Source: GCA-003244245 sp052390115 (GTDB taxonomy: Bacteria > Actinomycetota > Actinomycetes > Mycobacteriales > Pseudonocardiaceae). Taken from it: DNA of 64,000 nt. Location: positions 3,540 through 67,539 of the forward strand of contig JBQTHE010000002.1 of assembly GCA_052390115.1 (NCBI GenBank). The letters are read 5' to 3'. The notes under the pieces are model-generated. The model was not told the origin of the DNA and did no database searches. It was given only the letters and a program-made list of their open reading frames with translations. A program made the translations under genes and the position numbers. Positions 14,801 through 23,368 of the stretch are shown piece by piece; position 1 is the stretch's first letter, and each line of letters opens with the position of its first letter.

Positions 14801-15178
14801 CGCGAGCAGCGAGCTCAGCGTCTGCTCCCAGGTCGACGCCGGTTGCCCGCGGCCGGTCATCGCGGCGGTGCTCGTCGCGCCGGTTGCGGCGACCGCAACC
14901 GCGACGACGTGCTTGCAGTTGACCCCGACCGAACATGTGCACTCGCCGAACCCGAACACCAGTCTCGCGCCGGCCTGCGGCTGGAAGTACACCGCTGTCT
15001 CGTAGTGGGTGCCGCCGCTGCCCCGCACCACCGCCTCCAGCACACCCGCCGCGTCGTCCCACTCCATGTGCACAACCGCGTGCTGCTGGGCGTACTTCAC
15101 ACCCTTCGCGTACGTCTGGGTACCCACGGCGAGCGCGACACTGGCACGGTCGACACCCTCCACCACCACGAGCTGCAT
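11852..15178 (-). CDS. SNF2-family DNA helicase with SWIM zinc finger
   Basis: The 1108-aa product has an N-terminal SWIM zinc finger (CTCSVGVNCKHV, residues 79-90), a long middle domain, then the SF2 helicase core: LADDMGLGKTVQAL (motif I), LDEAQFTKN (motif II, DEAQ instead of DEAH), AITGTPMENN (motif III), and the C-terminal lobe with FSQFTGFL, LKAGGFGLNLTEADYCFLLD and DRTHRIGQ. This is the bacterial HepA/SNF2 type of standard length. ATG 15178 has GGAGGAG 8 nt upstream. It probably remodels nucleoprotein or RNA polymerase complexes using ATP. It stands alone, 76 bp upstream of the ATPase gene. Confidence 0.93.
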   Translation of the reverse strand: MQLVVVEGVDRASVALAVGTQTYAKGVKYAQQHAVVHMEWDDAAGVLEAVVRGSGGTHYETAVYFQPQAGARLVFGFGECTCSVGVNCKHVVAVAVAATGATSTAAMTGRGQPASTWEQTLSSLLAPAQPAPHQPADAAALAIELSLSIPTARPERRTGVSAGPKLLARLVRSGRTGWVGNGMMWSRLEVPYTFGDCRASHVRLLRELYALHKSRTGSTGYYAREDKTIDLAAFGSRRLWSFLDEAAEIGLQIVHARKRFGPVERYGHAELCLDVTAGAGSGSLVIAPVLRLAGVEQPDGDAMPVLFIGAEGHGVVHVSRTQVQRNPDAAEWQFQLAKLATPAPPPLQRMALEGQCLPVPDGQQARFRDEFYARLRHLAPVMSSDGAFTPPTISAPTLVLRASYSDRHDLTVEWEWAYGVGDSQVRAPLAPPGADEAFRDPAQERALLDSLDVSLEGFGLRGDGPEPALLPRARLGGLDTMRFTTEVLPLLADAPGVTVELSGERAQYREAGDSLHIGVSTTDVAGDTDWFDLGVRITVEGRQIPFADVFVALAEGESHLLLPDGAYFSLHKPELQALRGLIEEARLLQDSPGGPLRISRFQAGLWEELAALGVVDRQARAWQQQVAGLLSLDGLADTELPTTLSARLRPYQRDGFDWLCLLWRHRLGGVLADDMGLGKTVQALALICHAKQADPAMAPFLIVAPTSVVANWAAEAGRFAPDLVMVTITDTLRRRGQDLAEVVASADVVVTSYTLFRLDVEAYVAADWSGLFLDEAQFTKNHQSKVHQCARRLPAPFKLAITGTPMENNLMELWSLLSITAPGLFPSPTRFREMYARPIEKQADAELLARLRRRIKPLVKRRTKEQVAPELPAKQEQVLTVELDPRHRRIYQRHLQRERQKVLGLIHDVDRNRFTILRSITLLRQLSLHPGLVEPEHQSLACGKIDALLDQLGEVIDGGHRALVFSQFTGFLAHVRERLDASGVAYSYLDGTSRNRPAIVQGFKDGVAPVFLISLKAGGFGLNLTEADYCFLLDPWWNPATEAQAVDRTHRIGQTRNVMVYRLIAKDTIEEKVLELSNRKAELFAGVMNDGNAFGSVLDADDIRALLS

Positions 15179-15328
15179 AGGGCTGACTCCTCCACGGGGT
15201 AGTACCGGGCCGGGCGACTGCAGGCGTGGGTGACCGTAGCCGCCGACACCGACACTCCATCGACGACATGCCCACCGCCTGGTGGATCACCCTCCACCTA
15301 TCGCTGGACGATTCCCCTGCGGCGCGGC

Positions 15329-15871
15329 TCAGGTGGTCGTCCAGCCCGGTGATGCGAAGATCCAGTCCAAGCCGTCCTCGCCGAGGCTGTCGAGCTCTGC
15401 GGCCCTGGCGAGCCCGGCCTTGAGCGCCACGCGGGCACTAAGGTGGTTGGCCGGTCGTACCCTGGCAACGACCGGACGGCCGGAATGGAGCTGCAGGGAC
15501 CATTCGACGACGGCAGCCGCCGCTTCGCTGCCGACGCCCTGACCCCACGCGCACGGGTCCAGGCGGTAGAAGAGATTGGAAACCGGGCGGTCGCGCAGCG
15601 TCATGAGCTTCACCCCGCAAAAGCCAAGCACCTCAGGATCGTCTCGCCAGCGGACGGCCCAGTACCCGACGCCATGCCGTACCCAGTGGTCACTCCAGCG
15701 CTGCAGGAGCCGCTGCGCTGCTGGTCGGTCCGCCAGCGCGTCACCGGGGTTGTGGGCCACCGCCAGCGGATCCTGGTGCAGGCGCAGGACCACGTCGACG
15801 TCGGCGACGCCTGGACGGCGCAACGACAGTCGCGGCGTCTGCAGATCAGTGTCCACACCAGATGACTCCAC
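15329..15871 (-). CDS. GNAT N-acetyltransferase (RimJ/RimL-like)
   Basis: The 180-aa product starts TPRLSLRRPGVADVD after a short leader and shows the GNAT strand order with the acetyl-CoA loop DPCAWGQGVGSEAAAA (Q/RxxGxG/A) and the typical RVRPANHLSARVALKAGL helix near the C-terminus. This pattern is that of RimJ/RimL-type transferases acting on amino groups of proteins or small molecules. The substrate cannot be told. The gene is divergent from the gamma-glutamyltransferase. Confidence 0.88.
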   Translation of the reverse strand: MESSGVDTDLQTPRLSLRRPGVADVDVVLRLHQDPLAVAHNPGDALADRPAAQRLLQRWSDHWVRHGVGYWAVRWRDDPEVLGFCGVKLMTLRDRPVSNLFYRLDPCAWGQGVGSEAAAAVVEWSLQLHSGRPVVARVRPANHLSARVALKAGLARAAELDSLGEDGLDWIFASPGWTTT

Positions 15872-15993
15872 CCGACCACGCTAGCCCGCGCGGCGCCGGG
15901 CGTGCCGGCCACGGACGTCACGGTCTCTGAATTACACAGTTGAGCGCGGCCCCGGCGGTTCACCCGCGGAACCACTCGGGTAACACTGCCGCG

Positions 15994-17472
15994 ATGACGC
16001 GGGGAGTCGTGGCCGCCGGACATCTGCTGACCGCCGAAGCCGGCGCGAGCGCACTGCGTGCAGGTGGCAACGCGGTCGATGCCGCCCTCGCCGCGATGTG
16101 TGCGTCCTTCGTCTGCGAGCCGCTGCTCACGGGCCTGGGCGCCGGTGGCTACATGCTTGTCGGAGCCCCCGGTGGGGAAGACATGCTGCTGGACTTCTTC
16201 GTCGAGGCGCCCGGGCGCGGCGATCCGCCGCGCCGCGCCGAGCTCGTGCCGGTCTCCATCGTCTTCGGTGACGTGGTCCAGGTCTTCCACGTGGGCGCCG
16301 CCTCCGCCGGCACCTACGGCTGCCCAGCAGGGATCTGCGCGGCGCACACGCGGTTCGCGTCGCTAACCATGGCCGAGCTGGTGGCGCCCGCAGTGCGGCT
16401 GGCTCGTGCAGGCGTGGCGCTCAACGCCCAGCAGGCCTACCTCCTTGAGCTGTTATCGCCGATCATCGCCAGCTCCCCGGAGGCGCGCGCCCTAGTCGCC
16501 AAGGTGTCGCCGTGCGAGGGTGAGATTCTGCGCCTGCCGGATGTGGCCGACGGCCTGGAGCGCTTGGCGGCCGAGGGTGCGGCGCCGTTCTACACCGGCG
16601 AGATCGCCACGGCCGTGTGCGACTGGGTCGGTGAGCGCGGCGGCATGCTCTCACGCGCCGACCTCGCCGCCTACGAGGTGGTGGTACGTGAACCGATCGA
16701 CATCCCCTACCGTGGCCTGCGTGTGCGGACAAACCCCCCGCCCTCGGCTGGCGGCATTCTGATCGCGGCGGTCCTGGCCGAGCTGGACCGCGAGCCGGTC
16801 CCGCCCACCCGCGAGCGGCTCGTCGCAGCGATGATCGACGCCCAGCGCGCGCGCACCGCAGCGTTCATGGAGAGCCTGCACCTCAAGGGCGTGCACCTCC
16901 GCGGCTTTCAGGAGCAGTTCCTCGGCGCCCGCCGGGGCAACACGACGCACATCTCGGCGATCGATGAGGACGGTTGGACCTGCACGACGACGGTCAGCAA
17001 CGGGTCCTGCTCGGGCGTAGTCGTGCCCGGGACCGGGCTGCACCTGAACAACATGCTGGGCGAAGCTGACCTGAACCCGTCGGGCTTTCACCTGCACCCA
17101 CCGGGCCGCCGGCTGCCGTCGATGATGGCGCCGACGCTTGCCCGGCGCGCGGACGGCGCTGTCGAACTGGCCCTGGGTTCGGCGGGCTCCAACCGCATCC
17201 GCTCGGCGATCCTTCAGGTGATCTCCAATGTCGTGGATCGCGGCATGGGACTCGCCGAGGCAGTCGAGGCCCCGCGGCTGCACTGGGAGGACGGCGTGCT
17301 CTACGTCGAGCCCGGCGCCGAGCCCACGAACCTGGAAGGGATCGTGATCGCGCGCTTCAACGGGCCCAATATCTTCTTCGGCGGCTGCCAGGCGGTGCGG
17401 CGCGACCCAGACTCGGGCCGAATGGTCGGTGCCGGCGACCCGCGCCGTGGCGGCGCCGTCATCGCGGTGTGA
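15994..17472 (+). CDS. Gamma-glutamyltransferase
   Basis: The product (492 aa from ATG 15994) has the family's N-terminal pattern (AGASALRAGGNAVDAALAAM), the autoprocessing site GNTTHISA with the catalytic Thr at about residue 317, and the gamma-glutamyl-binding segments SNGSCSG, GTGLHLNNML and RLPSMMAPT. It transfers or hydrolyses the gamma-glutamyl group of glutathione-like or other gamma-glutamyl compounds. No signal peptide is visible, so it is probably cytoplasmic, unlike the E. coli enzyme. A TTG at 15940 in the same frame is an alternative start; neither has a clear ribosome-binding site. Confidence 0.9.
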   Translation: MTRGVVAAGHLLTAEAGASALRAGGNAVDAALAAMCASFVCEPLLTGLGAGGYMLVGAPGGEDMLLDFFVEAPGRGDPPRRAELVPVSIVFGDVVQVFHVGAASAGTYGCPAGICAAHTRFASLTMAELVAPAVRLARAGVALNAQQAYLLELLSPIIASSPEARALVAKVSPCEGEILRLPDVADGLERLAAEGAAPFYTGEIATAVCDWVGERGGMLSRADLAAYEVVVREPIDIPYRGLRVRTNPPPSAGGILIAAVLAELDREPVPPTRERLVAAMIDAQRARTAAFMESLHLKGVHLRGFQEQFLGARRGNTTHISAIDEDGWTCTTTVSNGSCSGVVVPGTGLHLNNMLGEADLNPSGFHLHPPGRRLPSMMAPTLARRADGAVELALGSAGSNRIRSAILQVISNVVDRGMGLAEAVEAPRLHWEDGVLYVEPGAEPTNLEGIVIARFNGPNIFFGGCQAVRRDPDSGRMVGAGDPRRGGAVIAV

Positions 17473-17583
17473 CGCTGTGAGTAGATGCCGTCGCTGGGCT
17501 GGAAGCGGGAGGCACGTCACCAACCTGACTTCTGGTATCGGGCACGACGCTGCAACCACCCGACGCGTGCGTAAGGTCAGGGC

Positions 17584-18369
17584 ATGCTCCGCCGGGCCTG
17601 GGGGATCGGACGATCCCTGGTCATGTACCACGGCGTGCCTGGCAAGCACCGACGGATGCTGCGGTTCTACCGCGAGTTCCTCGGGCCGGGGGATGTCGGC
17701 TTCGACATCGGCGCCCACGTGGGGAGCCGGGTGCGGGCTTGGCGGCAGCTGGGGGCGCGGGTGATCGCGGTCGAGCCGCAGCCCGACTGCCTGCGCATCT
17801 TGCGACTTTTCTTCGGCCGCGACCAAGGTGTCACCATCGTGCCGGGCGCCGCCGGGGCCCAGTCCGGGCGGGCGCGGATGGGCCTGTCGACCGCGACACC
17901 GACGGTCTCGTCGATGTCGCCCGGCTGGATCGAGTCGGTGGCGGCCGACCGCAGCTTCGCCCGCGTGCGGTGGGACCGCTCCGTCGATGTGGAGGTGGCG
18001 ACCCTTGACGATCTCATCGCGCTGCACGGCCTGCCGGCCTTCTGCAAGATCGACGTCGAGGGCTTCGAGGTCAACGTGCTGGCCGGGCTCACCCGACCCC
18101 TGCGCGCGCTGTCCTTCGAGTACCTGCCGCCGGCACACGATGCCGCCCTCGCCGCGCTGGGCCTCGTGGAACGGCTCGGTGCGGCGGTGGGCGGCTATCT
18201 CTACAACTACTCGCCCATCGAGACCATGCGGCTCGCCAGCGACCGCTGGCTCGACGCGGCCGAGCTGGTGCAACTGCTCGAGCGTTTCCGCCCGCTGGGC
18301 CGCTCCGGCGACGTCTACGCCCGCCTGGCCCAACCAGACCGCGAGGCGAGTGCCAGGCCGCGGCAGTAG
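17584..18369 (+). CDS. FkbM-family methyltransferase
   Basis: The 261-aa product contains the SAM-binding core GFDIGAHVGSRVRAW (residues 38-52), VIAVEPQPDCL and the FkbM hallmark FCKIDVEGFEVNVLAGL (about 155-171). It is a class I O- or N-methyltransferase of FkbM type, a family acting on sugars, macrolides and other small molecules. Substrate unknown. The stop is 1 bp from the convergent histidine phosphatase gene stop, leaving no intergenic space. Confidence 0.88.
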   Translation: MLRRAWGIGRSLVMYHGVPGKHRRMLRFYREFLGPGDVGFDIGAHVGSRVRAWRQLGARVIAVEPQPDCLRILRLFFGRDQGVTIVPGAAGAQSGRARMGLSTATPTVSSMSPGWIESVAADRSFARVRWDRSVDVEVATLDDLIALHGLPAFCKIDVEGFEVNVLAGLTRPLRALSFEYLPPAHDAALAALGLVERLGAAVGGYLYNYSPIETMRLASDRWLDAAELVQLLERFRPLGRSGDVYARLAQPDREASARPRQ

Positions 18370-18370
18370 G

Positions 18371-18997
18371 TCAGCGGTCCGCCCGGTCGCTGCTGTCGAT
18401 GGGGCCCGCGTCGCTGAAGGCGAGCAGCAGCGGCACCGGGCCGCTGGTGTCGATCCGGCACACCCCGGCGTCGGCCAGGAACATCCGCCAGCCCACCTCG
18501 TCGCCGACCCCCAACGCCCAGGTGACCGCAGCCTTGATCGGGGAGACGTGGCTGACCACCACCACGTCGCAGCGCGCGGCGTCGTCGGCCAGCTCGATGC
18601 AGGCCTCGCGCACCCGGCTACAGACCGCCGCGAGCGACTCGCCGCCGGCAGGCACGAAGTCCGGATCCTGCCGCCAGGCCCGCCACGACCGCTCGTCCAG
18701 TGCCGTCGCAGGCCTGCCATCCAGGTCGCCGTAGTCCATCTCGATCCACCGCGCGTCCACTTCCACGTCCTCGGCGTCCATGACGCCTGGGGCGGCGCCG
18801 GCGAGCACGGCGGCGGTGTGACGTGCGCGCGCCAGCGGGCTGGATACGATGCGAGCCGCACGTGGGAGTGCCGCGGCCAGGGCACGCGCCTGGCGACGAC
18901 CGGTCTCGTTCAGCGGCGGGTCGGCCCGGCCGAGCAGCAACCCGCGAGCGTTGGCGTCCGTCTGCCCATGCCGGACGAGAATCAGCACCTGCGCCAC
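18371..18997 (-). CDS. Histidine phosphatase (phosphoglycerate-mutase-like)
   Basis: The 208-aa product begins MAQVLILVRHGQTDANARG, with the catalytic RHG motif at residues 9-11 and the second His in VVVVSHVSPIKAAV. It belongs to the broad-specificity phosphatase branch of the histidine phosphatase superfamily. Length is normal. It lies just beyond the pterin/glycosyl cluster on the same strand with a 66-bp gap, and may be separate from it. Confidence 0.9.
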   Translation of the reverse strand: MAQVLILVRHGQTDANARGLLLGRADPPLNETGRRQARALAAALPRAARIVSSPLARARHTAAVLAGAAPGVMDAEDVEVDARWIEMDYGDLDGRPATALDERSWRAWRQDPDFVPAGGESLAAVCSRVREACIELADDAARCDVVVVSHVSPIKAAVTWALGVGDEVGWRMFLADAGVCRIDTSGPVPLLLAFSDAGPIDSSDRADR

Positions 18998-19063
18998 GTT
19001 AGTGGGGGGCGGGGCGTCCCTCCGGCACCGGTGGCCGCTAGGAATTCCGGAGCGGCTACGACA

Positions 19064-20020
19064 TCACGCCAGCCGACGAAGCAGGCACCTGCCGACCGGG
19101 GCGCGCAGCAGCAGCACCGCGGCGCCGGGAAGGCAGGCGATCAGGCTGAGCACCCCGTACACCACGGCAGCGGTGAGCCCCTGCGTCGCGCCGAACCCGA
19201 CCGCCCCGAACGCGACGGCGGTGACGGCCTCCCGTGGCCCCCAGCCGCCGATGTTGAGCGGCAGTCCCATCGCGAGCAGTGCCAGCACCAGCAGCGGGAG
19301 CAGCTCGCCGAGGGTGGCCTGGGATCCCGCGGCCCGCGCGGCGACGACGAAGAGCGTGAGGTACCCGGCCAGTGCGGCCACGGACAGCAGGACCACTCCC
19401 GGCCAGGTGCCGCGGGAGAGTACGCCGGTGCGGGCGTCCGCGAGGCCCGTCCGCAGTGCGTTGCGGATTCTGGACGCGCTCGGCCCCCGCACCGCCACCG
19501 CCCCGAGCGCGATGACGGCGGCGACGACGACGGCAAGCATCCCGACAGTGGCCCCGCGGCCGGGGATCAGATCGCCGAGCGCGGCCGCGAGCAGGGTCGG
19601 CTGGGTGAGCAGCACGCCCACCCCGACGACTATCAGGACCACCTGACCGGCACACCGTTCGAGCACCACCGCGCGGACGCCCCGCCCGACGTCGCCGGCC
19701 TGCTGGCCGTGGCTCACCGCACGGTGCACGTCGCCGAGCACACCCGCCGGCAGCACCGAGTTGAGGAACACCGCCCGGTAGCAGTCCGCCACCGCCGCCG
19801 GCAGTGACAACCGCAGGCCGAGGCTGCGGGCCACCAGGCACCATCGCCACGCGCTGACCACCGTGGTCAGCAGGCCGATGCCGAGCGCGGCGAGCACCGA
19901 CCCGGTCCCGGTCGCCCGCAGCCCGTCGACGAAGGAGCCGGTGCCGAGGCACGCCACCAGCGCGGCCAGGATGCCGACGCCGACGAGCACCCGCAGGTAG
20001 GGCCAGAGCCTCTGCATCAC
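19064..20020 (-). CDS. UPF0104/MprF-type integral membrane protein (flippase-like)
   Basis: The 318-aa product has about eight predicted membrane helices and the lysylphosphatidylglycerol synthase transmembrane (UPF0104) pattern: GSVLAALGIGLLTTVVSAWRW, LNSVLPAGVLGDVHRA and GWGPREAVTAVAF. Members translocate or modify lipids. GTG 20020 overlaps the methyltransferase stop as GTGA. Its position as last gene of an operon with a glycosyltransferase suggests export of a lipid-linked product. Confidence 0.85.
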   Translation of the reverse strand: MMQRLWPYLRVLVGVGILAALVACLGTGSFVDGLRATGTGSVLAALGIGLLTTVVSAWRWCLVARSLGLRLSLPAAVADCYRAVFLNSVLPAGVLGDVHRAVSHGQQAGDVGRGVRAVVLERCAGQVVLIVVGVGVLLTQPTLLAAALGDLIPGRGATVGMLAVVVAAVIALGAVAVRGPSASRIRNALRTGLADARTGVLSRGTWPGVVLLSVAALAGYLTLFVVAARAAGSQATLGELLPLLVLALLAMGLPLNIGGWGPREAVTAVAFGAVGFGATQGLTAAVVYGVLSLIACLPGAAVLLLRAPVGRCLLRRLA

Positions 20021-20907
20021 GACGCACCCGTCGGCAGCGCGAGCACGTCGACGTGGCCGACCACGACCCGCAGCTCACCGGCAGTGCAGGTGTCGAGCCT
20101 GCGGCGCAGGTAGCCGCCCGCATGCCGCTCGAGGTCCGGCTGCTGTGCGCACGCGGCGCCGATCCAGCCTCGCAGCCACTCCTGCACCAGCCCGGCCTGG
20201 TCGGCACCGAGACGCCACGGGCTGGGCCGGCTCTGCACCGCCGCGCCCCGCTGGGCGAACGCGTCGGCGGCGGCGGGACCCGCGTCCGGCCCGAGCAGCC
20301 GCCTGCCGCCCGTGCACCGCCGCTGATGGGAGTCGAAGGCGGCCGCGAATGCGTCATCCAGCGGATCGGAAGGAGCGATCTCGACGCGCCCGATGACGGT
20401 GAGCGTCAGCAGCGCCGCGCATCCGGCCTCGACGCACGTGGAGGCGAGCCCGTCCACCTCCCCGGAGGTGAGCAGGTCCAGCACTGCGGATGCGGTCACC
20501 AGCACAGTCCCGGCGAGCTCCGCGGCGCGCAGCTCGGTGAGGTCCCCCTGCCGCGTCCGCGCGGTGACCGCAGCGCCGTCGGCGGCCACACTCGGCATGC
20601 CCGCCCCCGCGCGGGCGAGGAGCCCGGGATCGCGGTCGCGCAGGATCCAGAGCTGCGGGCCGGGCAGCCGTCCGGCGAGCCAGCGTCCCATCGAGCCGGT
20701 GCCGCAGCCGAGGTCGCTGATCACCGCCGGAGCACCGGGCCGGGCACCGACCTCCAAGTGGGCGCGGACCCGCTCGACCAGCTCGGGTGCCCGGGCCGAG
20801 GCGTCAGCGCCCTCCCGCAGCGCCAGCCAGTCCGGTGCGCACACGGGCGATCCGGGCACGCTCAGCCTGGCGTCCCACGCAGCCGTTCCAGCACTCCGGC
20901 CAGGCAT
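20017..20907 (-). CDS. Class I SAM-dependent methyltransferase
   Basis: The 296-aa product shows the SAM motif VISDLGCGTGSMGRWLA (about residues 63-79), followed by LWILRDRDPGLL and LVTASAVLDLLT. The start ATG 20907 lies 45 nt inside the end of the glycosyltransferase gene with GGAGG upstream. It ends with coupling to the flippase-like gene. Substrate unknown; the context suggests a glycosylated or pterin-related small molecule. Confidence 0.85.
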   Translation of the reverse strand: MPGRSAGTAAWDARLSVPGSPVCAPDWLALREGADASARAPELVERVRAHLEVGARPGAPAVISDLGCGTGSMGRWLAGRLPGPQLWILRDRDPGLLARAGAGMPSVAADGAAVTARTRQGDLTELRAAELAGTVLVTASAVLDLLTSGEVDGLASTCVEAGCAALLTLTVIGRVEIAPSDPLDDAFAAAFDSHQRRCTGGRRLLGPDAGPAAADAFAQRGAAVQSRPSPWRLGADQAGLVQEWLRGWIGAACAQQPDLERHAGGYLRRRLDTCTAGELRVVVGHVDVLALPTGAS

Positions 20908-21971
20908 CGTGACGTCACCTCCCACCCGTCCAGCGTGTTGCGCCGCGCCCGGGCGCAGCGCCGCAGCCCGTCCCGCAGCGCCGGCTCGCCGAACCAGCGG
21001 CGCAGGGCCGCGGCCAGTGCCGTGACGTCGGCCGGTGGCACCACGATCCCCGGCACCCGACCGTCCGGGTCGTGGCCGAGGGTTTCCGGCACCCCGCCGG
21101 CGGCCGCCGCGAGCACCGGGATCCCACGAGCCAGCGCTTCGGTCACGACCATCCCGTAGCACTCGACGCGGGACGGCAGCACCAGGAGGTCGGTCGCGGC
21201 GTATGCGGTGGCGAGTTGCGTGCCCGTCCGCGGACCGGTCAGCCGTACCCGCTCGCCGAGCCCGTGGCGCTCGATCGCGCACCGGACTGCGGCCACGTGC
21301 GCGGGATCGCGGCCTAGCGGCCCAGCGAGATCGCAGCTCCACGGCAGGTCGGCCACAGCCGCGAGGGCCTCGACGAGCAGGTCCTGGCCCTTGGTCGGGG
21401 TGACCGACCCGACGCACAGCAGGCGGGTCGCGCCGTCGGTGCCGGGGGCGAGCGGCGCGGGATCGGCGCCCGGCGTGGCGATGTGGACCCGGTCTGAGGC
21501 GAGCCCGTGAGTGACGGCGAGCCGGCGCGCCGCCCACGGGCTGGTGGCCACGACCGCGGTCGCGGCGTGCAGGGTCTCCCGCTCGAGGGCGGCCAGCTCC
21601 GCCGCGGGCCCGGGCGCCGGACCCACCTCGTCGCCGAGGGGCAGGTGCACCAGGACGACGAGCTTCAGCCGGCCAGCCTGCGGGACGACGACGTCGGGGA
21701 CACCGCAGGCCACGAGCCCGTCGATGAGCACGACGGCGCCGTCGGGCACGGTGGACAGGGTGCGGGCCAGCGACGCGCGGGCGGCGGTGCCGGGTCGGGG
21801 CCACGCCCCGGCGACGGCGAGCTCGTGCACCGACCAGCCGGTGGTTGGCAAGCCGCGGCAGACCCGGCGGTCGTAGGCGTTGCCGCCGCTGGGCACGGCG
21901 ACGTCGTCGATGTCAGCCGGCACGACGACATGCACCGAGCGCACCCCCGCCGAGAGGGCGATCGCCCTCAC
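20862..21971 (-). CDS. Group 1 (GT4) glycosyltransferase
   Basis: The 369-aa product has a GT-B C-terminal domain: LLCVGSVTPTKGQDLLVEAL, RVRLTGPRTG, ATDLLVLPSRVECYGMVVTE (the EX7E region with E in RVECYG and TEALARG) and GVPETLG. The N-terminal domain includes DVAVPSGGNAYDRR, a GGN segment typical of nucleotide-sugar GT4 enzymes. GTG 21971 overlaps the upstream stop as GTGA. It likely moves a sugar from a nucleotide donor to a small-molecule or lipid acceptor. Confidence 0.88.
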   Translation of the reverse strand: MRAIALSAGVRSVHVVVPADIDDVAVPSGGNAYDRRVCRGLPTTGWSVHELAVAGAWPRPGTAARASLARTLSTVPDGAVVLIDGLVACGVPDVVVPQAGRLKLVVLVHLPLGDEVGPAPGPAAELAALERETLHAATAVVATSPWAARRLAVTHGLASDRVHIATPGADPAPLAPGTDGATRLLCVGSVTPTKGQDLLVEALAAVADLPWSCDLAGPLGRDPAHVAAVRCAIERHGLGERVRLTGPRTGTQLATAYAATDLLVLPSRVECYGMVVTEALARGIPVLAAAAGGVPETLGHDPDGRVPGIVVPPADVTALAAALRRWFGEPALRDGLRRCARARRNTLDGWEVTSRCLAGVLERLRGTPG

Positions 21972-22366
21972 AGCGAGCGCTCGTAACTCGCCCAGGCGAC
22001 GTGTGACTCGTGCAGCACGACGGTGATCCCGGCCAGGTCGCGGGCCCCTTCGCCCAGCGCGCCCGCGTGCACCTTCTCGGCGAGCCGATCGGCGATGACC
22101 TTGGCGAGGAACTCCGTGGACGTGTTGACGCCGGCGAAGGCGGGTTCGTCGTCGAGGTTGCGGTAGTTGAGGTCGGCCAGCACGGCGCCGAGCTCCTGGG
22201 TGGCCAGCCCGATGTCGACGACGATGCCGTCGGCGTCGAGCTCGGCACGGCGCAACGTCGCGTCCACCACGTATGTGGCGCCGTGCAGCCGCTGCGCCGG
22301 GCCGAAGACCTCTCCCCGGAAACTGTGAGCGATCATGACGTGATCGCGAACGGTGATGCTGAACAA
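21968..22366 (-). CDS. 6-pyruvoyl-tetrahydropterin synthase-like (QueD-like) protein
   Basis: The 132-aa product is of PTPS/QueD size and pattern: MIAHSF near the start, RLHGATYVVDATL, VVDIGLATQELGAVLADLNYRNLDD and a C-terminal HESHVAWASYE. In normal members two His come as HGH and a Cys acts as proton carrier. Here HGA replaces HGH and no cysteine is present, so the zinc site or chemistry must differ. TTG 22366 is used, with AAAGG about 8 nt upstream. It heads toward a coupled glycosyltransferase. Confidence 0.8.
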   Translation of the reverse strand: MFSITVRDHVMIAHSFRGEVFGPAQRLHGATYVVDATLRRAELDADGIVVDIGLATQELGAVLADLNYRNLDDEPAFAGVNTSTEFLAKVIADRLAEKVHAGALGEGARDLAGITVVLHESHVAWASYERSL

Positions 22367-22387
22367 GACCGACCTTTCCGGCGATGC

Positions 22388-23368
22388 CTACCCCCGCGCA
22401 TAGAGGACACGGACGCACAGCGCGGAAGGTTCACCGCCGGCCAGACAGGTCATCAGCCGGGGCAGGTCCTCGAAGGGTCGCTCGTCGGTGATCAGCGCGT
22501 CGAACGCCGGGTCGGCGAGCAGGCGCAGTGCCAGCGTCAGCCGGTCGCCGAAGCTGCGACGCGCGCGCCGGGCCGGCGCGACCGCGCCCACCTGGCTGCT
22601 GCGCACCACCAGGCGGCGCGAGTGAAAGAACTCGCCGAGCGGCACGGTGACCCGCCGGTCGCCGTACCAGCTCAGCTCGATGACCTCCCCCTCGTCGGCG
22701 AGCAGCTCGAGGGATCGCGCGAGCCCGGCGTCCGTAGCGCTGGCGTGCACCACCAGATCGCACTCCCCCGCGGCCTGCTCTGGTGCGGCGAACCCGACGC
22801 CGAGCGCCTCGGCGACGGCTGCGCGCGCCGGGTCGATGTCGACCAGCTCGACGCTGACGCCGGGGAAGCGGGCGAGCACCGCCGCCACACTGCAGCCGAC
22901 CATCCCGGCTCCGACGACGGCGATCCGGTCGCCGACCAGCGGGGCCGCATCCCACAGCGCGTTCACCGCGGTCTCGACGGTCCCGGCGAGCACTGCGCGC
23001 GCAGGCGGCACGCCGTCGGGGACCGGCGTCACCGCGGCGGCCGGCACCACGTATCGGGTTTGATGGGGATAGAGGCAGAAGACTGCCCGGCCGAGCAGCG
23101 CGGGTGGCCCGTGCTCGACCACCCCCACGTTGAGATAGCCGTACTTGACCGGCCCGGGGAACTCGCCGTCCTGGAAGGGTGCCCGCATCGCCGCGAACTG
23201 GCTCGCCGGCACGCCCCCGCGGAAGACGAGGGTCTCGGTGCCGCGGCTCACCGCCGAGCACAGCGTGCGGACTTCCACGTCGTCGGGGCCGGGCCGGGGT
23301 ATGGCGACCGGGCGGATCTCGCCCTCGCCCGGAGCGCAGAGCCAGAAGGCGCGCGCGATGCGATCCAC
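22388..23368 (-). CDS. Zinc-type alcohol dehydrogenase-like oxidoreductase
   Basis: The 326-aa product is an MDR-superfamily protein: a catalytic-domain start (CSAVSRGTETLVFRGG), a central Rossmann fold IAVVGAGMVGCSVAAVLA, and C-terminal DRLTLALRLL. The usual zinc ligands (Cys and His-Glu of GHExxG) are not evident, as in other members of this subgroup. GTG 23368 has GGAGAG 5 nt upstream. First gene of the leftward part of the cluster; the 69-bp divergent promoter is shared with the CDP-alcohol transferase gene. Confidence 0.82.
   Translation of the reverse strand: MDRIARAFWLCAPGEGEIRPVAIPRPGPDDVEVRTLCSAVSRGTETLVFRGGVPASQFAAMRAPFQDGEFPGPVKYGYLNVGVVEHGPPALLGRAVFCLYPHQTRYVVPAAAVTPVPDGVPPARAVLAGTVETAVNALWDAAPLVGDRIAVVGAGMVGCSVAAVLARFPGVSVELVDIDPARAAVAEALGVGFAAPEQAAGECDLVVHASATDAGLARSLELLADEGEVIELSWYGDRRVTVPLGEFFHSRRLVVRSSQVGAVAPARRARRSFGDRLTLALRLLADPAFDALITDERPFEDLPRLMTCLAGGEPSALCVRVLYARG

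Noticed and set aside
11852..15202. Long open frames on the plus strand opposite the SNF2 helicase gene
   Set aside because: The frames encode Arg/Pro/Gln-rich low-complexity proteins without any domain, while the minus strand encodes a full helicase with all motifs. They are a by-product of GC-rich codon bias.
16651..18885. A 744-codon minus-strand frame across the gamma-glutamyltransferase, FkbM and phosphatase genes
   Set aside because: It runs antisense through three well-supported genes and its translation has no recognisable fold.
17828..19807. A 659-codon plus-strand frame over the phosphatase and flippase-like genes
   Set aside because: The protein is compositionally biased (Arg/Ala/Pro/Gln), and the opposite frames match known families.
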